From a virus, in the IMG/VR virus record IMGVR_UViG_3300045933_000285, positions 1-27,679 of that record: a DNA stretch of 27,679 bases. The stretch is one strand, 5' to 3'. The stretch's first letter is position 1. Each line of letters begins with the position of its first letter. Both the position numbers and the translations under genes were made by a program. This document shows, in pieces, positions 7,901 through 15,851 of this stretch. The notes beneath the pieces were generated by a model, which searched no databases, was not told the origin of the DNA, and was given only the letters and a program-made list of their open reading frames with translations.

Positions 7901-9178
7901 GCGCTGCCAGTAGGCGGCGCGCTTGAGTTGTCCGGGGTGCGTCACGACGCCGTATGCCCGGCCGAGCCACAGACTCGGCGGGCTGCCGGTTTGGTGGTCC
8001 AGATAACCGGACAACGTCGCCGACGTGCTGACGGGCGCCGCCCCCGCGCGGCGCGTGGTAGTCCGCAACGCGCCGGTCGACGGGTCATACGACACGCTGA
8101 TCAAGGCCCACGCATCGGCCACCGTGTTCTGATTGGACGCGCCGTAGGTCGTGCTGGTCAGATAGCCCCGCGTTTCCAGGGCATCGGTCGGATTCGGATT
8201 GACGTACACCGCCCAGCCGCCGGGATACCATGACCCCGCCGTCAACGATGTGGCACTCAGCACGCCGTAATAGGTGGGCTCGGGCGGCGGCATCTGCATC
8301 CAGCACGCGACGGTGAACGGGCGATTGTCGTAGCGGAACACGTCATCGACTATCTCGAGCCACGGCGGCAGGTAACTCTGCCGCCGGGCGTAGTGGTCGG
8401 CAATCTCCGAAGGCGTCAAGGCGCGCGGGTAGATCGCCACTTGGTCGATCGTGCCCGCCACCGGGTAGCCGCCGTCGCTGCCCGCGCCGATCGTCACAGG
8501 GGCGCTGTTGCTCACCGGGTGATTGGCGGTCGCCCCGATCTGCGTCACGCCATCGACGGCGTAGAACACCGCCGCCGCCGCGGCGTCGTAGCCCCACACG
8601 CAGTGATGCCACACGTTCGGCGTCAGGACCGTCGAGCCGCCGGGATATGGCTCGCCGTCCGAGCCCCAGAACAGCATCAACGTGTCGGCCGACGAGATGA
8701 ACGCCCGCCAGCCCGGCACGCCCGTGCTGCCGCCCTTGCCGACCACGGTCTGCCACGCCCCGCCCGCCGTGCGATAGACCCACGCTTCGATCGTGAACGA
8801 GCCGGCGCCGAAGTTGGCGGCGGCGATCGCGCCCGCATCGATGCGCCCGCCGGCAAACGCCATTGATGGCCCGCCGTTGAACACGGCGGCCGGCTGGCCC
8901 AGGGTGACAGCGCCGCTGATCGTCCCGTCGTACCCGCCGATGGGATCATGGGCAATGGTCCCGCTGCTCTCGCCGAGCCGCCAGTAGGCCAACGGCCCGT
9001 CGCGGCGCACGGCGTAATCGTAGGACTGGGTGGCAAAGTGGGCGGCATCTCCGGTGAACACGACGCCGTTGTGGTTCGTGCAGGGCCGCCCGCCATGACT
9101 GTCTTCGGGGCCGGTCGCCAGCCGCCACCACGACACCAAGCCGACGGCGAGCTCCGGATGTGCGGGAGGGGCACTCAT
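4934..9178 (-). CDS. Minor tail (hub/tip) protein with duplicated LamG-like domains
   Basis: One thousand four hundred and fourteen residues from ATG 9178, overlapping the tape measure stop as ATGA. Residues about 8-890 are two units of roughly 440 residues. Each starts GLV.WWRLAT/GYWRLAT, passes through an FTGDAA motif and a concanavalin/LamG-like domain with YWRLGE.SGTIAH or YWSLDE.SGTIAH, and ends with a KRAAYW/KRAAFW..L.D.....YFNGGAGL segment. Residues about 896-1414 are different and resemble phage minor tail or hub proteins (TFTLDNTAENTHGLADYY, WRHGTRVRLHL, VARDWMDVF). The LamG units probably bind sugars on the host surface or mucus; the C-terminal part should sit in the tail tip. The open frame upstream of 9178 is shadow inside the tape measure. 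Position directly after the tape measure supports the tail-tip role. Confidence 0.8.
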   Translation of the reverse strand: MSAPPAHPELAVGLVSWWRLATGPEDSHGGRPCTNHNGVVFTGDAAHFATQSYDYAVRRDGPLAYWRLGESSGTIAHDPIGGYDGTISGAVTLGQPAAVFNGGPSMAFAGGRIDAGAIAAANFGAGSFTIEAWVYRTAGGAWQTVVGKGGSTGVPGWRAFISSADTLMLFWGSDGEPYPGGSTVLTPNVWHHCVWGYDAAAAAVFYAVDGVTQIGATANHPVSNSAPVTIGAGSDGGYPVAGTIDQVAIYPRALTPSEIADHYARRQSYLPPWLEIVDDVFRYDNRPFTVACWMQMPPPEPTYYGVLSATSLTAGSWYPGGWAVYVNPNPTDALETRGYLTSTTYGASNQNTVADAWALISVSYDPSTGALRTTTRRAGAAPVSTSATLSGYLDHQTGSPPSLWLGRAYGVVTHPGQLKRAAYWQRVLSDGDCEAYFNGGAGLEYDQVIPPTRALRDGLVGYWRLATDATDAHTGHRDMSPYGPAPTFTGDAANLSAGGWLATPPSYRATVIQDSMAGVCAYWSLDETSGTIAHARRGPAGTISGGVTLGVESLPAGTRAMRFDGIDGHIHIPPGAYSAFGTASATVECLIRGPFTATAIVVATGNLYAVETAFGFFVTTEYLYVQARDADNVVGLGSAPAVLFADGQWHHIAGVLRRDTTPHAVELWVDGIMRASVAAPPGNLTNGTSGTYIGYPFSAGYTGDIDEVALYPLALTAAQIAAHAALALTGPGSDPAFSSQHAFTCAVFGITPQDGSGPHPYRAIASNGSFPAWAMAFVMASAPPYTNSPFPVMYVGDGSYYYNQPDGRLGDWALWVFRFNPATLTFRCTRNGVDAVPPYTLPALPNDGDGLAIGREYSGLPWLGHVKRAAFWNRELTDAEVGTYFNGGAGLDYEDIWPPIGPVQPTIEAESAPNVWTDISGDLVIDPIQWERGISGSGPLDRLARPGTFTFTLDNTAENTHGLADYYTPGHPNAPSWWRHGTRVRLHLSNGPVERYIMRGRLHQIEPDPIGLYDARLVRCVARDWMDVFAATDVITLPLRINVAADVLFGTLVDQVSDVPANLVLDPGIETYEVAFDDLGETQPKAPEVAQDLAQSDLGFFYVRGDDTDGETVRFENRLGRIFTEPLHTFVTEDLPHERDAIEVPSTLEDLVNDVEVQVVPRRVDPAANVVLIRLDAAVLVGAGQVVTIEADYKDPLNEAEFVGAANMLQPGLDQDWTANTAEDGSGSNVSAGLDVVGFFWGSRATLELHNDGVVAVWFRGPPGQTGLQARGRGVYGYRPIGVHGTNPDSIAHVGRRQLDSPLLMPYQSDLSVGQSLATFLANLYSAMRTPVAFRIANDDDVLTEQCIVRDIGDCVAVPADDTPVPVAIHSLSGELTVERRLTMRYRLGPVDIGSVLILDDPERGELDANALGY
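6490..9157 (-). repeat. Internal duplication of LamG units in the minor tail gene
   Basis: Two coding units, about 7825-9157 and 6490-7824, share the same order of motifs. The DNA is diverged except for short identical tracts, such as a stretch of about 24 bases around GCCGCCGTTGAAGTACG near 6510-6535 and 7853-7878, which encodes the end motif YFNGGAGL. Confidence 0.65.
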
Positions 9179-12100
9179 CGCCGCCGGCCGCTTGTCTGCG
9201 CCCCGTGTCGCGCCGCCGTCTCCATCATGCCGGGCAAGGTCGAGAACAGGTCCCGCCTGAGCGCCGCGCGATCGGTCGACATGTCCGCGCGCAGCCCGGC
9301 GATCTCCTTGATGACGGCGCGATCGCGGGCTTCGAGCGCCGACACGGGCTGGATCACTTCCGGTCCGCGCTCCCCCACCATCGCGAGCGTCGGCAGGCGC
9401 ACGACGCCGCCGGTGGCGAGGTGCGGAATCGCCCCTTGCGTCAGGTAGGCGTGGACAGCCGCCTTCGCCCTGGCGGCATCCGTGCGGCTCAGCGTCGAGG
9501 CGCCGGTGTAGCCGATGTAGCGGGAGAACATCGCCCGCTCTTCCGCCGTCGAGAGCCGCCCGCGCTCCGCCATGAACATCGAATCGAGCTCGCGCACGAC
9601 TTCGTCGATGGGCACGGCTGTCTCGGGCGCCGTCGTCGGTGTCGCGGTCGGCGGCGAGGTCGCGCCGGGCGGCGGCACGATGACGTTGGGATTTGCGGTC
9701 GCGATCGCGGCGAACATCTGCCGCACGATCGCCCACGCATCGACGGTCGCCTTCGCCGCCTCTGCCGCCGCGTCGACCATCGCCTTGTACTTCGCCTTGA
9801 CGAGCTCGACGGCCTCGCCGTAGATGCGTTCGTACTCGTCGGGCACGGGACCGATCGCGGCGAGCTCCTCGTCGTGCTTCGCCTTCGCGCGCTCGGTCAT
9901 CCGGTCGTAGTAGAGGTCGACTTGCCGCAGGGCTTCCTCGTAGATTTGTTCGTACTCGGAGGGCAGCGGGCCGAGTTGTTCGATCTCGGCGTCGTAGCGC
10001 TCCTGCGCCTCAACGCGCATCTCGTCGAATTCGGCGATGACGGCCTGGCGCGCGGCGGTGTAGCCCCTGCCGTACTGGGCGGCGTTGTCCTGCAGTTGCT
10101 TGAGCTCGCGCGCCTGGTTCTCATCGATCGACTTGCGCGACTTGTCGAGCGCCTTCTGCGCCTTCGCGCGGCCCTTTTCGTACTGTTGCCCGTAGAGCTC
10201 AGGGACGGGGCCGAGGGCGCGGATCTGATCCTCGCGGGCGAATTCGAGGTCTTCGATCATGAACCGCAGCTGATCGCCGAGCACGCCGCGCACGCGCTCC
10301 CACTCGCGCCGATAGAGGACGGGGTCGGGGCCGAGGTCGCGAATCTCGTCGCCCATCTGGAAGCGCAGGTTCAGCAGGTCACGCGGCATCCCCTCGGCAG
10401 CGCCCGCCAGTTGCACCGCCCGGCTCAGCGCCGTCACCTTGTCGACGAGCCCCGTGCCGAAGCCGCGCCGCGAGCTCGCCGCCGTGCCCAGGTCGCCCGT
10501 CTCGAGCTGGCGGATGTTGTTGACGAGCCCCGTCAATTGCCGCCCGATGTTCGAGCTCGTGATCCGCTGAAAGGCGGCGGTCAAGCTCTCGCTCGCCACC
10601 GCCACGCCCGAGACGATGCTGCCGAGCGGCATGAGCGCCGAGATACTCTCGCGCGCCATGTCGCGGATCGCATCGGCGGCATACCCGGCGTAGACGATGA
10701 TGCCTTCCAGGCCGGTGGGCGACGATTGCTGGATCACGCCGTCGACTTCGTCGCCGAGATCAGTGACAGCCGGGATGGCGTTGCGCCGGATCGAATCGGC
10801 CATCTTGCGCGCGGCCCGATCGCCCTCGTCGCCCATGTTGCGCGCCGCGCCGCCGGTGTCCTCGAGCAATTCGATAAACCGTTCCATCTTCTCGACGAGC
10901 AGGAGCAGCGCGCCGGTGACGGGGTCGACCGCGTCCTCGCCCGCGTCTTTCCAGATGCCGAATTCCACGGACTGATCGATGAGGTTCTGCAGGTTGCTGT
11001 CGAGCGGAATGCCGAGCAGCCGCGCCTGCTTCGCCGCCTCCTGCAGGAAGCCTTGCATCGGCAGCAGCGCATCGCGCGACGTGCCGCCGAGTTGCTCGAC
11101 CTGCCCCTGCACGCGCGAGTACATCTGGAGCCCCTGCCGCTCCATCGCGCGGAACGTGTCGACGTTCAAGAGCCCCATGTTCGACAGGGCGATAAAGCTC
11201 TGTGACAGCCCGCCGATTCCGGCGATGAGTTGCGGGTTCTTGGTGAGAATGTCGTTCTGCATCAGCAGCGCCGACAACCCGGCATCCTCGATGTCGAGGC
11301 CGAGATCCTTGTATGCCTGCCGCAGCGCGGTCAGTCCTGGGCTCGCCGTCTTCAGCGCTTCGCCGAAACTCTGGCCGGCGGCGATCGCCGCCGCGAAGGT
11401 GCCGACGGCGATGAGGCCCAGGTCGGCGAGCTCCGCCTTGTTGCGCGCGGCTTCCTGCCCTTGCACCTGGAGGGCGTTGAACAATTCGAGGTTGGCGTTC
11501 TTGATGGCTTCCAGGGATTCGGGCGTGCCGTCGCTCGATGCCTTGAGCTCGTCGAGCTTCTGCCGCGCCGCGTCGACGCGCGCGCCGACTTCGCCCCACA
11601 CGGCGGGCATGCCGGCGACCACCGTGTTGAAGCCCTCGATCGCGATCGTGCCCTGCCCCTGCAGGTACTCGGCGATCGCCTTCGACCGGATGCCCATCTG
11701 ATCGTTGAGGCGGATGATCTCCTGCAGCGCAGGCGACAGCCGCCCGCTCGCGTCGGTGCCCGCGCGCACGAACGCCGCCCAGTTCTCGTCGAGGACCTGC
11801 CGCGCCTGCGAGGCTTGAAACAGTCCGCGCTGCACCATGACGAAGACGTCACGGAGCTTGCCGGTAAAGCGCGAGAAGTTGAGCTCGTTGAGCCCGCCCG
11901 CCGACTCGATGAGCGGCTTGAGGTTGAACACGCGCGCCGCTTCGACGTTGCCGCCGAAGAGGCTCGACGCGGTCATCTGGATCGACGCCGCCATGCCCTC
12001 CGAGATCGACACGCCCCAGTCGCGGCCGACCTGCTCCATCTGCCGCCGCGTGTCGCGGCCCCGGAAGATGCCGACGATGATGCCGATGATCGCGCCCGCG

Positions 12101-14889
12101 ACGGCGCCCCAGATGCCGCCGGCCATCATGCCGATCTTGGCGCCCGATGCCATCGCCACGCCCATGCCGACAAACGCGCCCATCGCGGCGCCGCTGGTCA
12201 TCCCGCCGACGATGTTCTTCGCGAGGTTCGCGCTGCTCGTCGCGTTCGCGATGCCGCCGATGCCGCTGATGATCGACGTGATGATGCCGACCACGCCCGC
12301 CGCGATCGCGCCCTTGCTCGCGCCGTCGACGAGGGCTTTGTTCATGCCCGCGAGAAACGATTCGCCCGCCGCGATGCCGAGGTCGAGCGCGCCGAGGGTA
12401 TCGGCGATCGCCCCGGCGACCTCGCCCAGTCCGCCCTCGATTTGCGAGAGGTTGCCGAAGGCACTCACGAGGCCGCCGATCGACTCGGTCCACTTCTCGG
12501 TTTTGCCGGTCGCCGTTTCCGTGGCGGTGCCCGTGTCGCGGATGACGGGCAGCAGCAGCCCGCCCGCGTCGAACCATTTTTTCCACGCCTCGCGCGCGCG
12601 GTCGGAGGCTTCCTTCTGCTCGTCAACCGAGCTCACGATGAGCGTGCCATCGGCGCGGAAGCCCTGGGCGAGGTTGTCGAGCTCTTCGTCGGTCTGTTCG
12701 ATCGCGACCTTGAACGGCTCCCACGTGTCTTGCGTCAGGCTGCGCGCGGAGGCGGCGAAGCGCTCCTGCGCCAGCCGCGTCTTCTCCGCCGCCGCCTGCG
12801 TCTTCTCCTGCTGATCTTCGAGGCGTTTGAACTGCGCCGTGTACTGATCGATCGCCGCTTCGCTCACGACGATGTTGAGTTTCTTGAGCTCTTCGGCGAT
12901 TTCCTTCGAGGACATCTTGAGTTTGATGCCCGCTTCGATGTTGCGCTTCTGCTCGTCGGTGAGCTCGCGCACTTCGCGCTGCACCGCCGCGAGTTGCGCC
13001 GTCAGGTCCTGCTGCGCCGCCTTCGACTGGTTGGCGCCGGTCGCGTGATCGCGCAGCGACTTCGCCGCCTTGTCGACGTCGACCGTGAGCCCTTTCGTGG
13101 CGCCCTGCAGCCCCTTCGCCTCTTCGGCGGCACGCTGATAGACCGCCGCGTGTTCGAGCGTGAATTTGATGGCTTCGCCATTCACGCGAATCGACTGCAC
13201 CGTCTGCCCGGTGAGCCCGGCCTGCCGCACGGCGAGAATCTCGAGCGCGTCCTGCAGGTCCTTGATCGGGCGTTTCACGACCTTGTACGCCTCAATCCGC
13301 TTGTCGAGGTTCTCGTTTTCCTCCTTCATTTTGTTGTTGAAGTTGTTGACGACCGCGATGATGCCGGTGAACCACGCGGCGATGCCGAGGCCCATCAGCC
13401 CCAACCACGCCGCCGACATGCCGCGAATCGCCAGGGCGGCGTTCGTCGCGGCGCCGCCCAGCGTGCCCATTGCCGTGCCGATGTTCGTCAGCCCGGTCAC
13501 GAGCATCGGCTGCAGCGCGACGAGCGCGCGCATCGCCAGCCCCTTCTCGGTGAAGGCGCGGATGAGCCCGGCGATCGAGCTCGTGAGCGAGCCGAAGACG
13601 AACGTCAGCGGGCCGATCGAGGCGGCGAGCGCACCGATCGCCAACGCCGCCTGGCGCACGGGTTCCGGCAGACCGGCGAACCACTCGGCCATGGTCTTGA
13701 GCACGCCGATGAGCGGCTCCGCCGCCTTCAGCAGGTCCTGCATCATCGGCAGCAGCGCGGTGCCGACGGTGATGCCGACGTCCTGCAATTTGTTCTTGAA
13801 CAGAATCAGTTGCGACTCGAAGGTGCGGAAGCGCTGTTCGGCTTCCTTGGTGTGGGCGCTGTTCTCCTGCCAGAAGCGATTGCCGTTGGCGAGGCTCTGC
13901 GCGAGCAAATCGCCGGCGCCGGCGAGGCGGTTCAACGTGTCCTTGGTGATGATGCTGCGCCCGACCAGCCCCTCCATCGTCTGGTTGATGTTCTCGCCCT
14001 CCTTGCCGAGCCGCTGCAACCCGTTGACGAAGGCGACCACGGCGCCGCCCGCGTCCGTCTCGAATTTCTTCTTGAAGTCGTCGACGCTCATGCCCGCGAC
14101 GCGCGCCCATTCCGCCAGCCCATCGCCGCCCTCCATGACGGCGTCTTTCATCTTCAGGAACACCTTCGAGATGGAACTGCCGCCCGCTTCGGCGTTGATG
14201 CCGACCGACGAGAGCGCATTCGAGAACGCCAGCACCTCCGCCTGCGACAGGCCGATCTGCTTGCCCGCGCCGGCGATGCGCAGGCCCATCTCGATGATCT
14301 CTTTCTCCGTCGAGGCGCCGTCGTTGCCCAGGCCGACGAGCGTGGCGGCGAAGCGATCGACGTCCTTACCGGCGGCGCCGAAGATGTTCTGAATGCGCGC
14401 CGTCGCCGTCGCCGCCTCGTCGGCGGTAAGGTTGGTGGTCACGCCGAGAATCGCCATCGTCTCGGTGAATTCGACGATGTCGTCTTTCCTGATGCCCAGG
14501 GCGCCGGCCGACTCGGCGACTTTGTTGAGCTCGTTGACGTTGATCGGGATCTCTTTCGCCATGTCGCGCATGGCCTGTTGGATCTCCTTGCCCGCCTCGG
14601 TGAGCTCGCCGAACTGATCGACGGTGCCGTCGACCGTTTTGCGCACGCCGGCAAAGGAGCTCTCGAAGTCGCTCGCCGCCTTGATCGCCGCCGCGCCGAA
14701 GGCGACCAGCGGGAGGGTGACGGCTTTGGTCAACGACGCGCCGAGCGCCTGCGCCTGCTGACCGAAGGTGCCGAGCTCCTTGGTGAAGCGCTTGATCTCG
14801 GTGTTCGACTTCTTGAGCGTGGCTTCGAGCTCGGCCGACGAGCCGGTCAGCAGCACGCGCAGAATGCCGACGGTGGCGGATTGAGCCAT
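9175..14889 (-). CDS. Tape measure protein (TP901 type)
   Basis: One thousand nine hundred and four residues from ATG 14889 (AAGG four bases upstream). The N-terminal 400 residues match the TP901 tape measure core: ASDFESSFAGVRKTVDGT, EIPINVNELNKVAESAGALG, and ALSSVGINAEAGGSSISKVF. Hydrophobic segments occur near 415-450, 495-518 and, most strongly, 860-946 (alanine/glycine-rich, ending GIIVGIFRGRD), as expected for a protein that inserts in the membrane during injection. Long charged coiled-coil-like stretches lie between. Residues 1516-1715 are five exact 40-residue repeats. At the usual rise of about 0.15 nm per residue the length predicts a tail near 285 nm (inference). It follows the chaperone genes, as in other siphoviruses. 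Confidence 0.95.
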   Translation of the reverse strand: MAQSATVGILRVLLTGSSAELEATLKKSNTEIKRFTKELGTFGQQAQALGASLTKAVTLPLVAFGAAAIKAASDFESSFAGVRKTVDGTVDQFGELTEAGKEIQQAMRDMAKEIPINVNELNKVAESAGALGIRKDDIVEFTETMAILGVTTNLTADEAATATARIQNIFGAAGKDVDRFAATLVGLGNDGASTEKEIIEMGLRIAGAGKQIGLSQAEVLAFSNALSSVGINAEAGGSSISKVFLKMKDAVMEGGDGLAEWARVAGMSVDDFKKKFETDAGGAVVAFVNGLQRLGKEGENINQTMEGLVGRSIITKDTLNRLAGAGDLLAQSLANGNRFWQENSAHTKEAEQRFRTFESQLILFKNKLQDVGITVGTALLPMMQDLLKAAEPLIGVLKTMAEWFAGLPEPVRQAALAIGALAASIGPLTFVFGSLTSSIAGLIRAFTEKGLAMRALVALQPMLVTGLTNIGTAMGTLGGAATNAALAIRGMSAAWLGLMGLGIAAWFTGIIAVVNNFNNKMKEENENLDKRIEAYKVVKRPIKDLQDALEILAVRQAGLTGQTVQSIRVNGEAIKFTLEHAAVYQRAAEEAKGLQGATKGLTVDVDKAAKSLRDHATGANQSKAAQQDLTAQLAAVQREVRELTDEQKRNIEAGIKLKMSSKEIAEELKKLNIVVSEAAIDQYTAQFKRLEDQQEKTQAAAEKTRLAQERFAASARSLTQDTWEPFKVAIEQTDEELDNLAQGFRADGTLIVSSVDEQKEASDRAREAWKKWFDAGGLLLPVIRDTGTATETATGKTEKWTESIGGLVSAFGNLSQIEGGLGEVAGAIADTLGALDLGIAAGESFLAGMNKALVDGASKGAIAAGVVGIITSIISGIGGIANATSSANLAKNIVGGMTSGAAMGAFVGMGVAMASGAKIGMMAGGIWGAVAGAIIGIIVGIFRGRDTRRQMEQVGRDWGVSISEGMAASIQMTASSLFGGNVEAARVFNLKPLIESAGGLNELNFSRFTGKLRDVFVMVQRGLFQASQARQVLDENWAAFVRAGTDASGRLSPALQEIIRLNDQMGIRSKAIAEYLQGQGTIAIEGFNTVVAGMPAVWGEVGARVDAARQKLDELKASSDGTPESLEAIKNANLELFNALQVQGQEAARNKAELADLGLIAVGTFAAAIAAGQSFGEALKTASPGLTALRQAYKDLGLDIEDAGLSALLMQNDILTKNPQLIAGIGGLSQSFIALSNMGLLNVDTFRAMERQGLQMYSRVQGQVEQLGGTSRDALLPMQGFLQEAAKQARLLGIPLDSNLQNLIDQSVEFGIWKDAGEDAVDPVTGALLLLVEKMERFIELLEDTGGAARNMGDEGDRAARKMADSIRRNAIPAVTDLGDEVDGVIQQSSPTGLEGIIVYAGYAADAIRDMARESISALMPLGSIVSGVAVASESLTAAFQRITSSNIGRQLTGLVNNIRQLETGDLGTAASSRRGFGTGLVDKVTALSRAVQLAGAAEGMPRDLLNLRFQMGDEIRDLGPDPVLYRREWERVRGVLGDQLRFMIEDLEFAREDQIRALGPVPELYGQQYEKGRAKAQKALDKSRKSIDENQARELKQLQDNAAQYGRGYTAARQAVIAEFDEMRVEAQERYDAEIEQLGPLPSEYEQIYEEALRQVDLYYDRMTERAKAKHDEELAAIGPVPDEYERIYGEAVELVKAKYKAMVDAAAEAAKATVDAWAIVRQMFAAIATANPNVIVPPPGATSPPTATPTTAPETAVPIDEVVRELDSMFMAERGRLSTAEERAMFSRYIGYTGASTLSRTDAARAKAAVHAYLTQGAIPHLATGGVVRLPTLAMVGERGPEVIQPVSALEARDRAVIKEIAGLRADMSTDRAALRRDLFSTLPGMMETAARHGAQTSGRRR
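9745..10344 (-). repeat. Five tandem 40-residue repeats within the tape measure
   Basis: Residues 1516-1715 divide into five units of exactly 40 residues with no gaps. Four begin (I/L)xx(L/I)GPxPxxY followed by a Y or W four positions on; the third unit keeps the tyrosines but has lost GPxP. The rest of each unit is charged and helical. Each unit is 120 bases, so unit gain or loss keeps frame. Confidence 0.88.
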
Positions 14890-14895
14890 GTGCCC

Positions 14896-15632
14896 TTACG
14901 ACGGGCGGGCGCTCGTCGTCTCGACGAACGGCAGGCCGTAGTGCTCCGAGAATGCCTTCAACATGTGGCGGTGCAGCGCGCGGCGTTCGTCGCGCGTGCG
15001 CGGCGCGGGTCGCTCGAGACGGCGCGCGTCAGGATCGGGCGCGAGCAGGCGGTCGAGCGGCGGCAGTTTGCTGTTCTGGCCGGAGAGCGCTGCGATATGC
15101 CACGCCAGCGACATGCGTTGGTTGTGCTCCATGCGGCGCCGCTGTGCGGCGATCGCGAGCTCGCGAAACAGGCCGCGAATCGTCAGGCGCCAGAATTCGT
15201 CCTGGCTCAGGCCGGCGTGGCGTGCATGGATTTGAAGGGTCCGCCAATCCCACGCTTCCGCTTCGCCTTCACCTGAGCCGTCGGAGGGTTTGCCGCGTTG
15301 ATCTCCTTGACGTCCGCCGGATCGGGCTGCGCCGTCTTCGCCAGCGCTTGCAGCTGATTGTTCAGACCGACGAGCCCGACCTCGTCGATCAGCCGGGTCA
15401 CGTCGCGCTTCGTCATCTCGGCGTGATGCTCCCGCAGGCACGCCCAGATGAAGGCGACGACGTAGCGCGTGCTGCCGGTGTTGACCTTCTGCATCAGCGC
15501 CTGCGCGGTGTACTCCCGATCGGGCGTCGAGAACACTTCTTCGAGCTCGCACATCGCGTTGGTGTTGAGCACCATCGTGTAGGTGCGATCGCCGACGATG
15601 ATGTCGAATTCGCCCTTCTCTCGATTTGCCAT
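14896..15632 (-). CDS. Tail assembly chaperone fusion (GT-type) made by -1 frameshift
   Basis: Predicted 245-residue product: residues 1-116 come from the 15632 frame, and 129 residues come from the -1 frame down to TAA 14896. The shifted part begins SDGSGEGEAEAWDW and includes QDEFWRLTIRGLFREL and AWHIAAL...LPPLDRLL, a pattern typical of the second tail-chaperone partner. That part has no plausible start of its own before WDWRTL, which supports frameshifting. Such G/GT pairs bind the tape measure and recruit tube subunits before assembly, and the fused form is a minor product. Location directly before the tape measure is the classic one. The frameshift efficiency is unknown. Confidence 0.75.
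15207..15632 (-). CDS. Tail assembly chaperone (G-type, GTA-gp10-like)
   Basis: One hundred and forty-one residues from ATG 15632, with GGAAG about ten bases upstream. The N-terminus ANREKGEFDIIVGDRTYTMVL...AMCELEE resembles the gp10 family of gene transfer agents and related phage tail chaperones. A middle helical region (LIDEVGLVGLNNQLQAL) is followed by a flexible basic tail (KAKRKRGIGG) translated only when ribosomes do not shift. Its stop TGA 15207-15209 lies inside the -1 frame of the fusion. The upstream neighbour is a lipoprotein gene and, beyond it, the tail tube. Confidence 0.85.
   Translation of the reverse strand: MANREKGEFDIIVGDRTYTMVLNTNAMCELEEVFSTPDREYTAQALMQKVNTGSTRYVVAFIWACLREHHAEMTKRDVTRLIDEVGLVGLNNQLQALAKTAQPDPADVKEINAANPPTAQVKAKRKRGIGGPFKSMHATPA
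15285..15291 (-). promoter_or_regulatory. Candidate -1 programmed frameshift site (A AAC CCT)
   Basis: On the minus strand positions 15291 to 15285 read AAACCCT. In the zero frame this is A|AAC|CCT, codons 115 and 116, which fits the X XXY YYZ rule. After a one-base slip the next codons are TCC GAC GGC TCA, leading straight into the second chaperone frame. Confidence 0.7.
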
Positions 15633-15638
15633 AGACGC

Positions 15639-15842
15639 TCACTTCCGAGGCGCCGCCTGCCAGCGATCGGGCAGGCACGAAAACCCGCAGACGCCGTGCG
15701 GGCAGAGGCCGGTCAGGACCTGCGGCGGCAAGCGATCCGGGCACGTCGCGGGCAGACGCACGAAATGTGCGCGCAGCGGCGCCGTCAGGGCGCACGACGA
15801 CTGCGCGCACGCGAGCATCACCACGAGGGCCACGTGCCGCAC
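15639..15842 (-). CDS. Small cysteine-rich lipoprotein, copy C
   Basis: Sixty-seven residues from GTG 15842. AGAGG lies six bases before the GTG and overlaps the tail tube stop, so the start is well supported; a second GTG at 15833 is possible. The hydrophobic lead ALVVMLACAQSSC has cysteines at 12 and 17 (MLAC is the better lipobox). The mature part VRLPATCPDRLPPQVLT...CPHGVCGFSCLPDRW aligns with copy A at 1459-1674, including the four mature cysteines, which could form two disulfides. It sits between the tail tube and chaperone genes, where no structural gene is expected, so it is probably a moron-type insertion. Superinfection exclusion is a possible role (inference). Confidence 0.8.
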   Translation of the reverse strand: MRHVALVVMLACAQSSCALTAPLRAHFVRLPATCPDRLPPQVLTGLCPHGVCGFSCLPDRWQAAPRK

Positions 15843-15851
15843 GCCCCGCCT

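Noticed and set aside
9178-9736. Upstream extension of the minor tail protein to 1600 residues
   Set aside because: The extra 186 codons lie within the tape measure gene in another frame and are arginine/aspartate-rich noise; the ATGA overlap at 9178 is the natural start.
11230-15276. Very long plus-strand open frame (1348 codons), with others at 9160-11205 and 14952-17405
   Set aside because: They lie antisense to the tape measure and neighbouring tail genes, are full of Arg, Ala, His and Asp as expected for reverse-frame GC-rich DNA, and contain no recognisable domain.
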